Positions 34,396-45,923 of a DNA stretch of 64,000 nt are shown here, one piece after another (within the stretch, counting starts at the first letter, position 1; each line of letters starts with the position of its first letter). The translations under genes and the position numbers were made by a program. The DNA is from Dichetophora obliterata (taxonomy: Eukaryota; Arthropoda; Insecta; Diptera; Sciomyzidae), in NCBI GenBank assembly GCA_963920525.1, contig OY986439.1, positions 1,743,001-1,807,000 of the forward strand, written 5' to 3'. The notes beneath the pieces are model-generated. The model was given only the letters and a program-made list of their open reading frames with translations. It ran no database searches and had not been told where the DNA came from.

Positions 34396-37300
34396 AGATC
34401 CACCCAAGCAAATTGATGGCAATTCCATTTTGGTTACTGAGGAACACCATTTAATATAAAATGAGTGTATTTGACACTTCAAGATGGGCATCTACGAGCT
34501 CCTCGAGAGATTAAGAGGTTCTTACATACTTTTTTCTTTATTTATAAAAAAAAGTTCACTATCTGAAAATGCTAAAAAAACTTCATCTGAATGTTGCCGA
34601 ATGAATAAAAAATTTTTCATTTAGTTTAACATTAGTGATATTTGTTACTTAAAGGTACTTTCAGGTTTTTTAGTCATTATAACCCAACCGCATTCAACTT
34701 GAAATATTCCATCTTGCTATTGTTGCTAAATTCATTAACAAAATAAAGTCCTACTTTAAACTACTATTTTATATTTTCACACTATCTTAATATTTCATCC
34801 AGCTGTACACAAGGCACTCTATTTTAAATCTCATAATAGTTATAAGTGCAAAAGAATTCCAAGCGAAAAATCAACAGAACGAAAAGCTACAAGCAAACAA
34901 TATATATATCCACTCAATTTAAAATGAAACCACAAAATTGCTCTCAAGACCAGTAACTAAGTTACGGGTAGCTAGTTCATCACGTGTAGAGCAGCACGTT
35001 CTACATCGTTTAACAAAACCACAAGAAATCAGTGCTACAGCACCTATTCCAGCAAAACCACAACAATTCAGCAGCTAGAGAGTCACAGGAAAGTGTCACA
35101 CGAAACCAGAGTTACTTCGAATAGAGCGCGAAATTAAATGAGCCCCCATCAACAACAGACGACAACAAAAGTTCAATGAAGTCATTTAAGGCACTTTGCA
35201 CTCAATTAAGCGAATTGCTGGCATTCAAATTTATGGACTAGCTTCGTTAGCGGAATTGCTTCGAATGATTTCGAAATGGACCATGTCAGGGCACTTCAAA
35301 CAGCCGAGTTGACCATAAAAATACAAAGAAATGCGAACGAATGCCGTAATAAACGTCAGCCCAAACATTATAAGTTAACAAATTTGTAAATATGCGCATG
35401 TGCAACAAATCGAGTCGAGATACGCAGGTGTCTGCGTTACCACTGCCTAGGGTAAAGTAACAAAACACAAATTGTAGTTTTTATTGACTGCCGCATTTTG
35501 GTGAGGTTCCTTCAGAGCGTTAATGAGCTTCAGCAGAACGAAGTGCATAAATTTCACTACAAAAAATTTCGTGTGGGACTGCAGTGACATCATCACAATA
35601 TTAATAATAACAAAAATCCGCGGAGGTCATTGACAGTAATTTTTTTAATATAAATTTTTTCCGTTATATTTATATCTCTGGCTTTTAAGCAAAGCAACGT
35701 TCTCTAACGCAGTCTATAAATGTAATGCACGTTCAGAATGCTGATATCTCAGTTTAACGTATTTTCTATTAAGAGCGAAGAGCAAAATTTCGTAAAAACA
35801 TACAAGATAGTAACTCGAAATTGTTAAGAAAATTTTGTATTTAACATTCAAAAAGTCGATTAAAAGTATTTGGGAAGCAAAATAGAAAAGTATTTGGCAA
35901 GCAAGAACGTGAACTGCATAAATCTAAGAAATCCATCTAATCTCTCATATGGTTTGATTTTAAGAAATAAGAATTTTAATTTTAGATCGGAGCTTAAAAG
36001 GAGTTTTAAAAAAACTTTTTTGCATTTGTTATAAAAATTGTTCCGCTTTAAAACCATGTCTTATGAATTTCAATAATGACTTAAGCTTCAATCAATATTC
36101 TGCTAAATAAAAAAACTGACTTATTTTTGAGGAAACAGTGAAACACAAAAAAGACATTCTTTTAAAAAAAGAACGATTTAAGTTCTTACGATGGATTTTA
36201 CATCAAATACTATTTTATTTCACTTCTGCCTGCTTTAAATTCATTGCTGCAAAGTTCTCAACTGCCGCAAGTTTTTTCTTTTATTTATATCTTATAAATT
36301 ATTTGTTTAACTTCACCTGTGCGCTCCAACCTTTAGTTCAAAAGCGACCATTAGGCTTTAAGCTGCCCTTAACAGCTCTTGATATGGACATTCAACAAAA
36401 AATCCTCGCTTATTGTTGAAAATGATTCTCATAAATCCGCACACTTTGGTGTCAAGTATCAGTATCGTCGGCATGGCTAGCATCGTCTTCGTCGTCGTCG
36501 TCGTCATCATCATCATCATCATCTGCCAGACCGCCTGTCCACCTAAACGACCTGCTGTCCAAATATGCTATCATAAAATGCCTTGCCATAAATTGCAGGT
36601 TTCATATTTAAGCTACGAAAATCACCTCACTTCAAAAGTGCTGAAAAATTTGCATTCTCATTGATCAGGTGTGGCTCGTTTCAGCGGAAGAGTTGAAGCA
36701 TAAAATAGCATTTTTCTTTTTATTCCTTATGACCATTCTTTCTGCTTCTCCTTCCACAGCTTCTACTGCAGCTTAATGTATTTTCTTTGCGTTGATTTTT
36801 TTCTTACTTTACTGAATTTTTGCTTAAAATTCTGAAAGTAATTTTGAATGCAAAAATTGTGGCTGGCATCGTTCCAATGCACCGACCAACAGCTTCAGAA
36901 AGCTTCGTTGGTAAGGCACACTTTCGTTCTTCTGTTGCTACTGCGCTGCTGTTGCTGATGTTCCTGATGTTGTTTTTGCTGGAAGTGGAATTGATGGCGA
37001 TCGCGTCGCATAGTGTAACAGGTGGACAAAATTAGGTATGTAAAAGCAGTCATAAATTTGTAAAAGTAAGTATCAAGTATCAAGTAAGTATCAAGAGTTA
37101 GAAGTTTAAAGTATGTGAATCTGAAAGGATTCTGATATGTCTTTCCACTTGTGGTACTTACAATCTTTATATGTTGCCTAGAAAATTTTACGAAATGTAA
37201 TTTTGTATAGCTTTGTACTGAATATTTTTTAAAATCGCAATACCTTTAATATAGTTCATATACAATACTTTAACAAAAATATATTCCACAAGTTAGGGCT

Positions 37301-38264
37301 AAAAAAAATATAGTTAAAATATATATAGAAAAATTTTCTTTTTCTAGAAAAACGATCCTATAAATTAAACGTTTCCTTATAGTTTTTCAAACGAAGGGAA
37401 ATAATATTCTTATATTAAGCAAATATTTTGCTTGATATAAGACAATTTAATATTAAGTCTCATTAAGGCGTGATGTGCCCTTTTTGCATAAAAGCGCTCA
37501 AAGAAAGAAAAGTTCCTAATATATGTTCCCTCAAAATATTGAGTTGATATCTCTTAAAAATACTTATTAACATCAAAAAATTGTTTGTTATTTGCTTTGA
37601 CTTAGTTTTCTTTCCTAACTTTGCAAATAGCGAAAATATAGAACTTATTTTTTATAATTATAAAAAGTATTTATTTTAATATAACAATGCTTTAAATCAT
37701 CAATTCAAAAACAATTTTTAAGAAGTTTCATTAGTTTCATAATGCTTTTAAGATACGAAAATATACTACCTTATATAACAAAAACTACTTTGAAATAAAA
37801 AAGCTAAATATTTAAATAAAACATATTTTGGTAAAAGAAAAACTAAAGATTTTTCTTAAAATTCTTTGTTTTTTGTAAGAAGGGCGCATCTCCCGTTGAT
37901 TTTTTTTTTGTACAGATTTGTAATAATAATATGGAAAAGAACTTTTTTAAATAAACAAATCGGAATGATAATATATGAGTTACAATATATATTAAAACAT
38001 TTTATTGAATACAACAACAACAAAAAATTATTACATATCAAAAACTTAAATCGTAAATATCTCCGACTATAGTTTTAACAGAAGCATTTATTGCCAAAAT
38101 TGAGCAAAATAAACAACAGCTTGAAACAAGCATCAAATACTTGATTCTAGAATCTGGAATAAGACTTGAATCAAGAAAATATTTTCTTAATTTTAACAAA
38201 CGCAGAGTTGTCGCCTTTGAACAATTCAGCGAATTACAACAGTAAAAACTACAAGAATTACAAC
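34396..38264. other. Host-like sequence, no gene assigned; short satellites
   Basis: From about 34850 to 35650 and 36400 to 37040 the sequence is more complex, but frames are short, overlapping and domain-free. A (GTC)n-(ATC)n microsatellite lies at about 36482-36523, and short AAGTATC repeats at about 37066-37097. The rest is AT-rich. No transposon ends were matched. Confidence 0.4.
36482..36523. repeat. Compound (GTC)n(ATC)n microsatellite
   Basis: A run of GTC triplets passes into ATC triplets. It produces a Val/Ile-rich frame that should not be read as a membrane protein. Confidence 0.9.
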
Positions 38265-38475
38265 AGTAAAATGTTCTCAATTTAAGGAAAAAAAATTTTT
38301 CAAATTAATTATATTATTTTGGTTTTCAGCAAATTGTTTACTTGAATCCAGCAAATTGTTCTCAATTCAAGGAAAATAAATTTCTCAAATCTAGTAAATT
38401 ATTCTAGTTTTCAGCCAACTGTTTACTGGAATCAAGCAAATTTTTCTCATTTCAAGTAAATATTAGACTCGTATG
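38265..38475. repeat. Tandem repeat, 85-bp period, about 2.4 copies
   Basis: The block GTTCTCAATTYAAGGAAAA...CAAATTGTTTACTTGAATC recurs at 38273, 38358 and 38443, exactly 85 bp apart, with a few substitutions per unit. No function is evident. Confidence 0.75.
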
Positions 38476-38699
38476 TAGAAAAAATATTCTTGAGTTTTAA
38501 GCAAATGTTGCTTTAATTGAGTTTTTTTTTAATATTATGTTCTGTTCCTTATATTGTGTTCTTAATTTGCTCAAATCTATCAAAATAATGCTTAAATTGA
38601 GAAACTTACGCTTGGGTGCAAATTGATAGCCTATTTGCGATTCAAGCACAGAATGCTTGATTTTTCTTTCCGTGCATGTACATCAACAACAAAGTTGAA

Positions 38700-39480
38700 A
38701 TACCACAAAACTGCAATATTCATTTGCACGCCGATGACGTACAATTTCACTTTTCACAAATTGTCAGAAATCGCCGAGTTAATAGAAAAACTTTGCACTG
38801 ATATTAAGATTATTCATAATTAGGCAACGAAAAATAAGATATACCTAAATGCAGCTAAGTAAATAACCATAGATATTTATAAGAAACGAATTGTTCTCAT
38901 CTCGATTTCTAGCATAAAAATTAATGAGACAGAAATAAAACACGTCAACAGTGCAAAAAACTTAGGAGTTACGTTCAATCGATTTCTTACTTGGAATAAT
39001 CATATTAATCAAGCCGTTGGTAAAGTGTATGGAATGCTACGAAGTTTGTGGACAGTGCAATTATTTACTGCTCTAAAAATTAGATTACTGTTGACAAAAA
39101 CATATATAATTCCAACTTTTCTAAATGGTTGTGAATTTTTTGCGAACTATGAAAGTGTTAGTAAAGCAAAACTAAACGTTGTTTGTAATAACATTGCTCG
39201 TTATATTTTTGGACTTGGACGTTTAGATCACGTTTCGCGCTATGCTAGCAAAATCTTTACTATAAATTTGAATTCAATTTTAACTTTTCGAACGATATTA
39301 ATATTCCACAAAGCTATAACTACACAATCACCGCTGGAACTGTTTTAAATGCTACGTTTTTCACGATCCGATCGAAATAACAATAAAATACCAATTCATC
39401 ACAATTATCTAATATCTAAACGAAATTTTTTTTGCCCACGCAATAAGGGTTTTTTCCCAGAGATATCCAAAATACTGGCA
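38700..39480 (+). pseudogene. Jockey-like reverse transcriptase, C-terminal part, broken
   Basis: In one frame the sequence reads NCNIHLHADDVQFH, the active-site loop of a non-LTR reverse transcriptase in which the usual Tyr of YADD is His (near 38735). After a broken stretch with stops (for example at 38821) comes INETEIKHVNSAKNLGVTFN then LTWNNHINQAVGKVYGMLRS, and LLTKTYIIPTFLNGCEFF (the open piece 39025-39348). A stop at 39346 precedes LRFSRSDRNNNKIPIHHNYL and the SKRNFF end. Multiple lesions make it inactive. The order of blocks matches Jockey-clade elements. Confidence 0.75.
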
Positions 39481-39503
39481 ATGCATCTAAATTTGAAACC
39501 AAA

Positions 39504-40028
39504 TAGTGATGGGCACTATCGAATAATTTCAACTATCGATAGTTTACTATCGAATGATTTCAACTATCGAACAATTCGTTCGAATATTTCGTTCATTCAT
39601 TTACTTTAAAAAATAGTAAATAGTGCACAAAACTATCGAATGATTTGAACTATCGAATAATTTACTCATTCATTCGAATTAAAGAAATAGTAACTAGTAC
39701 AAAGAACTATCGTACGTTTTTTACTATCGAATAAATTATTCATTCATTCGAATTATAAAAATTGTAGCTAGTACAAAGCAAATGATTTTAATAAAAGTAT
39801 TCATTTATTCGATTTAAAAACCTCTAAGTAGCTTATAACCGGTGCGATTTCATTATAATTTTCATTTAAACACAAATCAATCAGTTAAACGCACTTTTTC
39901 AGTTAAATGTTCAGTACTCACGAAGAGCAAATGAAAAAACTATCGAATAAAAAAAAACTATCGAATGAATGAATGATTTTGAACTATCGAATAATTCGAA
40001 TATTTTTATTCGATAGTTCCCATCACTA
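39504..40028. mobile_element. hAT MITE rich in ACTATCGAAT repeats, 525 bp
   Basis: Termini TAGTGATGGGCACTATCGA and, at the right, complement TAGTGATGGGAACTATCGA. They are flanked by an exact 8-bp duplication AAACCAAA (39496-39503 and 40029-40036). The motif ACTATCGAAT and its complement recur about a dozen times inside, which would allow many alternative foldings and probably reflects transposase-binding repeats. Non-coding. TAGTGATGGGC is a start known from hAT elements of insects. Confidence 0.9.
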
Positions 40029-40559
40029 AAACCAAAGTATTTAATGATCGTACTTCTTAAAATGTGTGATTTTATCTTTTCTTGTCCCGATTATATTATA
40101 TATTCTAATTACTCCAATATTATTTAATGCTTCTTTCTTTTTTATTTCACATTTTATTGTGTCGTTGTAATCTGTTTTATTTGAAGTTATGTCAGTTGTC
40201 ATTCATTTGTTCATTTTATTTTTTATGTTTGCTAATTTTTATATTAAACGATCATTTCACGAATTCCAATTTCACAACACTGTGCAGCTAGTGCCTTAAT
40301 TATAAGATATTTATCTTATTGTACAAGCATATTTTGAAACAATAAATACAAATACAAATCCAAAAAAAAAAACCTAAATTTCTATATACAATTAAAGAAA
40401 AAGAACATTTTTTCATTTTTAAATATTTCTTAACAGATATCTTTCTAAACATATTCCTAATATTTAGTCTGAGACTACCTTATAATAAGGATTTTATTAA
40501 AGCATGTTTTGTACAAAAATGAGCACCAATGAGCAACAACTCGAGACGTTGCACCTTTA

Positions 40560-41020
40560 TTCCTAATTTAGTATGGGAGGTAGGCGAAAGACGTGGTACA
40601 TCTTGATGAAATTTTTATTGGTTATTATATGAATCTGGTTAATAAAAAAATTGTTAATTTCCTTTCTTATACTTCTTACAACTTGAGAAATTGCACTTTT
40701 ATCATGCAACATTTTCACTTTATATGGGAGGAGGTAACGCCAGAACATGTTTTTGCTTATATCTTTTAATCCTTAAGGCGTTATTGTTTATTAAAAATTA
40801 GGCATTTTCATTCTTTTTTTTTAATATTTCTTCGTACAAATCGTACGAACCGCTAGTTTGGAAATGCCCATATCTTAATTTTGTATGGGAGCTGGTAATA
40901 TGGTAATCACGTGAATCTGGTATATAAAAAAGTTAGTTAAATTCGTTTCTTACACTAGCATTGAAGGTGGACGAAGGGCGTGGCCGATCTTGATGAAAGC
41001 TTGTATGGCGCATAGTGATT
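40560..41020. repeat. Diverged dispersed repeat, two related halves
   Basis: TAGTATGGGAGGTAGGCGAA...CATCTTGATGAAATTTTTAT (40568-40622) is echoed by TTGTATGGGAGCTGGTAATA...GATCTTGATGAAAGCTTGTA (40880-41008). The central part 40733-40890 matches 31825-32045. The style (GGGCGTGGCCGATCTTGATG) recalls fly Helitron interiors, but no Helitron ends were found. Confidence 0.5.
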
Positions 41021-41123
41021 GTCTCATTGACAAAAATCAATATTTTTTATGACTCGACACCTAACATTATTGGTTAGTTGGTAATTGATATATAAGACAA
41101 AAACAAAATATTTAGAGAAAAGA

Positions 41124-41266
41124 CTAAGGGCATTAATCTGTATCACGAAGCAGCACACCAACGACAAGCAAGAAGCAATAGAATTTCGTATAGAAAAAAG
41201 TATTGCTTCTCGTGTCTTGCTTGTCGTTGGTGTGCTGCTTCGTGATACAGATTAATGCCCTTAGTT
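41124..41266. repeat. Near-perfect long hairpin, arms 58 and 65 nt
   Basis: The left arm 41124-41181 (ACTAAGGGCATTAATCTGTA...) and right arm 41202-41266 are exact complements, except that the right arm has 7 extra bases (near 41211). The loop is 20 bp. Transcribed from either strand it would give a stem of about 58 bp with one bulge. This is too perfect for an ordinary microRNA precursor, and suggests a young inverted duplication or a source of hairpin-derived siRNA. No target duplication or promoter was seen. Confidence 0.85.
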
Positions 41267-42435
41267 TTTGCTACACTGCGACACTTCAAAGTTTAGAAAA
41301 GTTTAAAACAAAATCGTGTTTTGTTCAATTCGTATTGGGTTGTCTTAAATAAATCATTGTCAAAAATTAATATTTTTATTAAACTGAGCGAAGTAAATTT
41401 ATTAAGTAATTATATTTATTACTAAAAAAATTAAGATTTTAGAAAAGATAAAATTTGATACACATTGTAGGAATTTTAATGTATGATATAAAATGAAAAT
41501 TTTTTAAAATTGACAAATTTCAATGAAAAAAAAAAATCCTATAAAATGAAGAGCTATTATTTTTAATCTACTAGTATAGATTCTATGTAACCAGGTACTA
41601 CAAATGAATTTTCCTACTTCGTCCTACAAGTATATATTTTTTTTTAAATACTTATGTATGATAATACTTATGTATTATGAAAAATGTACATACAAAATCA
41701 AGTAAAAAATTGATACAGGTCCAAGAGAGGTACCCCTAGAGTCCAACCGATTTCGATCATTTTTAAAATTTTTTTTAATTGGCTTAAACTAATTTAGTAT
41801 ACAAAATTGCATTATCATAGAAGCATTCGATCTATAATTGTCAAATTTTTGTGTGGGAACAACGCACTATGTGGCATTTTAAATTTATGAAAAAGTAGCA
41901 CATGTTAAATTTCATGTAACAACTATGATTCCTTCAATTTTTATCCCTCATCCCATAGACTTCGCTACACTGTGCGTCGGTGGCTTAAGTTTACTCAAAA
42001 CTTCTTCAATGTAGCCGACGCGCTGCTTTTTGGAAAAGAGTACAAATAAATAAATTCACGTGATTTGTGTTCATCGCGAACATAGAAGAAGTAAAGATAA
42101 ATTGAGTATGGGAGATGTGACTTAGTATTGATGATGGAGAAGCAGCATTTTATTAGTGAGACTAAATTGCGATTTTATTTATTTAAACTCACATAATTGA
42201 ATACAATAACCGAAGCACCCTCATTTTTAGAATTTATACCAAGACCAGTAACGTAGATATGGGGGGAAAAACGTCTGGACCCCCCACAGCCATTGAAACA
42301 TTTCCAAATATCTCACGTTATTGTGAATTGATTCTATTAAGTTAAGACCGAATCCTAATGTACATGTATTAGACCACCTGAAAAATATACGAGGAAAATT
42401 ACAGGTTCATTTTTTATTGGTGCCCATCCATTTCT
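41267..42435. other. AT-rich sequence, no gene
   Basis: No coding region. A short G/C-rich inverted pair (TGGGGGGAAAA...GGACCCCCC, about 42258-42287) with ACGTAGATAT just before it recalls the sequence at 59190-59225 on the other strand. Confidence 0.4.
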
Positions 42436-42889
42436 TTAACCCTTCGTGGGACCCTAAGGTCCGTAGGGACTTTTTGATTTTGAATCGCAAATTACTCCTA
42501 TTTTGGCCACTACGACCCCCTCCCAAAGTTACCATGTATTCCTGGAACATTTAGTTCTGCGTCTTTTACGGGTTCGATCATTAAAATCGGACCAGTGGTT
42601 ACCGAGATCTAAGGACTTACTTTTACTGCCTACGAGAAAGGTCCCTAAAGTCCCCTGGGACATAGTATGAAAATTAAACAAATTAACGGTACTACTTCGT
42701 GGAATTCATTGTTTTATGGCTCAAAATTGCAGCTGCGTTTAGTTTCAAGGTAAAATAAAAATTTTTGCTAATTGGGTTTTCTAAGAAATGAGCAGGGGAG
42801 GTATAAGTTTGCTTATTTTATTGCTTTGTTCATCCCTGATGCATTTGTCTTATACCTGCGTGCCTACCTGAATGTTGGGGAAAAAAAGG

Positions 42890-42897
42890 TATATAAA
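42890..42897 (+). promoter_or_regulatory. Probable TATA box of the piggyBac transposase gene
   Basis: TATATAAA lies 66-73 bp before the transposase start codon, with a possible initiator TTCAACAGT at about 42915. This spacing suits a short 5' leader of a fly transposon gene. Confidence 0.5.
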
Positions 42898-42962
42898 CCA
42901 GTTGCTTCAAGAATATTCAACAGTTGTGTACTAACTTTTGAATTGAATTGAGCTAAAGAAAA

Positions 42963-44700
42963 ATGTGCGAAGCAAATATCAATATAAATGAAATACTAAA
43001 TGAACAAAGTTGTGATTTCGATGATGAAAGAAGTGATCCATCGTTCCAAATAAATGAAGAAGGCTCTGATTGCGAAAGTGGAGCCACTGTTGAATACTGG
43101 GACGAAGATACAAGTGACGATGATGATGAAACGCCGCCAAATCAAGAAACAACTTCAGATGACTATTATGTTGGCAAAAATGGTATGAAATGGAAGAAAG
43201 CGCCACCACCAACTTCACGTGTAAGATCGCACAATACCTTCACCATGAGAAGTAGAGGAATAGGACCAATAATGACTTCGGATGATCCATTGGGCATATT
43301 CAAAACAATTTTTACCGAGGAAATGTCACACATAATCGTAAAAAAAACTAACCGAAAAGCCAAACAAACTATTAAAGCGTGGAATGAAGCTAATCCAACA
43401 CGACCCAAATAATGGCAAACACTGACACCCAAGGAGTTTGATGCATTCCTGGCAATGCTTATAGCTTCTGGCCTATATAAGTCAAACAATGAACCAGCTT
43501 ACTGCCTGTTTGATACAAATCATCCACCAATCTTCAGAGCTGTAATGTCATTCAAAAGATTCAAACTGCAACGTGAACACACGCATGGAAAGGTCACAGA
43601 GCAGCAAAACGGCAGCAATTGATGATATTTGGCTCATGCTGCAAGCTAATTTGGCAAGTCGGTACGAACCACATGATGCTCTAACAGTAGATGAACAACT
43701 GTTTCCATATAGAGGACGGACATCATTTACACAGTACTTTCCATCAAAGCCTGCATGGACTAAAGGTGTGGTGGATATGTGATGCAAAAACCAAATATCC
43801 GCTCAAAGGTATCATATACTCTGGAAAAGCACCAGGACAGGAGCGTGAAACCCAGCTGGGCTACAAAGTGACAATGAAGTTCGCGAATACTTATTTACTG
43901 GCCGCATTGAGTATGCAGACAACTTCTTTTCGTCTCTTGAATTGGCTGAAAACTTGATTACCCAAAGAACAGCATATGTTGGTACCTTACGCACAAATAA
44001 AGCTTGTATTCCCAGTGAGTTTAGGAAGAATCGCAATCGCCCAATTGATAGTACATTGTTCGGCTACCATGACAACAATGTTGCGCTATGCTCATATGTG
44101 CCGAAGAAAAATAAAGCAGTGGTACTCATTTCAACAGCACATTATACAAACGCTGTCGAAGGAGCACATAAAAAACCAATGGCCATTGTGGATTACAACA
44201 AAAATAAAGCTGGAGTGGACACGATGGACCAAATGCTAGGTACATACACGTGTAAAAGAGGTACTAAACGCTGGCCACTGGCCATGTTTTATAATATTGT
44301 GGACGTTGCTACATTGGCGTCATTTATCGCCTGTAATGACCTCAATCCGAGCCAGAAAAGCGACAGGAGGCGGTCGTCTTATACAAATTGGCAGTTGGCT
44401 ACTCCCGAAATCGAAGAAAGGGCGCTCGATAATCGGATAACCCGCTACCCCCATATCAAGAGAGCTATGATGGACTACAACGTCATACCACTAGAAGAGA
44501 GCATTACAAGCGAAGCACCACCAGTCCAACACAGGGATCAACGGAAAACTTGCTATTTATATCAACAACACAACAACAGGCAACGTAAAACAAGATTTGC
44601 ATGCTGTGATTGCAGGAAGTTTGTTTGTATGGAGCATTCAGAGCAGATGCACCGTTGCATGCCGTGCAAAACGTCCAGGATTCAGCGAGCAGAACAATAA
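42963..44700 (+). pseudogene. piggyBac transposase gene with one stop and three frameshifts
   Basis: The product would excise and insert at TTAA by a DDD active site. The N-terminus (MCEANININEILNEQSCDFD) is acidic, as usual. Catalytic aspartates are seen in order in TVDEQLFPYRGR (about 43690), VWWICDAKTKYPLKG (about 43770) and NKAGVDTMDQM (about 44210). A cysteine/histidine-rich tail, CYLYQQ...ACCDCRKFVCMEHSEQMHRC, ends the protein. Lesions: an in-frame TAA at 43410-43412, a small deletion with frame change near 43570, a +1-type shift near 43765 and a shift back near 43880. An AATAAA overlaps the stop (about 44697) and another follows at about 44724. Few lesions and intact ends suggest recent death. 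Total reading length, about 580 codons, is normal for the family. Confidence 0.95.
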
Positions 44701-44882
44701 AATAATATTAGATTAAGACTATATCTCAATAAAAATAATTAATATTTAATTTAAAACCAAAATTTGCCCGTGTTCAATCATTTTTAGTGCATTTTATAGG
44801 CAATTTTCATATTGTGTCCCAGCGGACCTTAGGGACCTTTGACGTATAATTTACTTAGGGTCCCACGAAGGGTTAAAGTTCC

Positions 44883-45500
44883 ATTCCTAATGAGAACAAA
44901 AATACCTTAAGACCCCAAAAAAGTTGACCTTTACATATTGCGCAAATCGTTTTATGGTTTATTTTGGAGTTAATTACGTCTAAAACCATTTTGAATAATG
45001 TGTTGCCCAAACAAAAACACATATGCAATATCTTTTGACGAAAAATTATTTATAATAATCTAAGCTTTTACACATTTTTTTATTTTTTAAAATATGCTAA
45101 ACATGGAAGAAATTTTAAAAATATTACAAAAAATCATATTTCTAAAAAATATGTATAAAGAAAAATAAATGTTAGCAGTGTTTTTATTTTTTTTTAGTGT
45201 TATAATCCAAAAATGTGCATTATGCATTATTAAATACGATAATTTTGCTTTAAGAGTCAAATTGCATATTTAAAGCTTCGCCTATTTTATAAAATAAAAA
45301 AACGTATAAGACCTTAGATTATTATTAATGATTTTTCATCAAAATATATTCCATATGTGTTTTTGATTGGGCAACACTTATTCAAAATAAATAACCCCAC
45401 AAGTATGTATATAACTCCAAAATGACCATAAAAAGATTTGGGCAATATCTTAAGGTCAAATTTTTTTGGGTCTTAAGGTATTTCTGTTCTCATTAGAAAT
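44883..45500. repeat. Long inverted repeat, arms about 200 bp, spacer about 220 bp
   Basis: Left arm 44883-45076 and right arm 45299-45500 are diverged inverted copies: CTAATGAGAACARAAATACC, TTAAGACCCMAAAAAARTTG and GGGCAACACTTATTCAAAAT (complement of left sequence near 44990) are examples. The left arm starts 7 bp after the TTAA that ends the piggyBac element. It is probably a foldback or long-TIR MITE; target duplication is not clear. Non-coding. Confidence 0.75.
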
Positions 45501-45923
45501 GTAATTTTCAGAAAATGGACGCGCACCGTAGAATTTTAAAATTTTTGTAAAGTGAGCTAATCTAATATGTTTTGCCAGAAATTATCTTTTTTTTCAAAAG
45601 AGTTATCAAAACTTGATTTAGTTCAGTGATTAATTTTTCTAAATCGGTCAGCAATTACTAGAGGTATAGTTACATGTGTAGCATCCAGAAATTCGGTGTT
45701 GCTTAAATTAAATTCAACAAGCCCATAATTTTTGTACCTACCTACCGATTTTCGACGATTCAACAAAGTAAGGATGTGAAAAATGACGTTTGGCACCACA
45801 AAACAGTCATGTAATTAGGTATTTAAAAGTAAACTTTTTTAAGGTCTTTTCTTACGGACTTCCCGCCCCCCTAACCGAAAGCTATCTACGCCACTCACCA
45901 AAACTGACATACCCCATATTGGG

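Larger units (their letters stand above)
38640..40373 (+). mobile_element. Jockey-like non-LTR retrotransposon, 5'-truncated, holding a hAT MITE
   Basis: The element carries the last part of a reverse transcriptase (38700-39480) and a 3' region that ends in AATAAATACAAATACAAATC plus an A-rich tail at about 40340-40373. A 525-bp hAT MITE (39504-40028) is inserted in its 3' part with an exact 8-bp duplication, so removal of it joins two retrotransposon segments. The family is different from the copies at 5345 and 28135. Confidence 0.75.
42440..44872 (+). mobile_element. piggyBac-family transposon, structurally complete, 2433 bp
   Basis: The ends are perfect 19-bp inverted repeats, CCCTTCGTGGGACCCTAAG at 42440 and its complement ending at 44872. 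Both sides carry TTAA (42436-42439 and 44873-44876), the exact piggyBac target. Subterminal copies of GGTCCSYWGGGAC-like sequence occur inside (about 42458, 42650, 44815). The interior holds a single transposase gene with lesions and its own TATA box. Both ends look usable in trans, although the encoded protein is broken. Confidence 0.95.

Noticed and set aside
38265..38475. A CRISPR-like array
   Set aside because: The 85-bp units are diverged tandem copies without constant repeats separated by unique spacers, and the setting is an insect genome.
41124..41266. A microRNA gene
   Set aside because: The stem is too long and perfect for a typical fly pre-miRNA; I describe it as a hairpin of unknown role instead.
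45790..45923. N-terminal 45 residues of the RNase H frame
   Set aside because: They are left of the 14-bp target duplication's inner border, hence flanking DNA read in frame.
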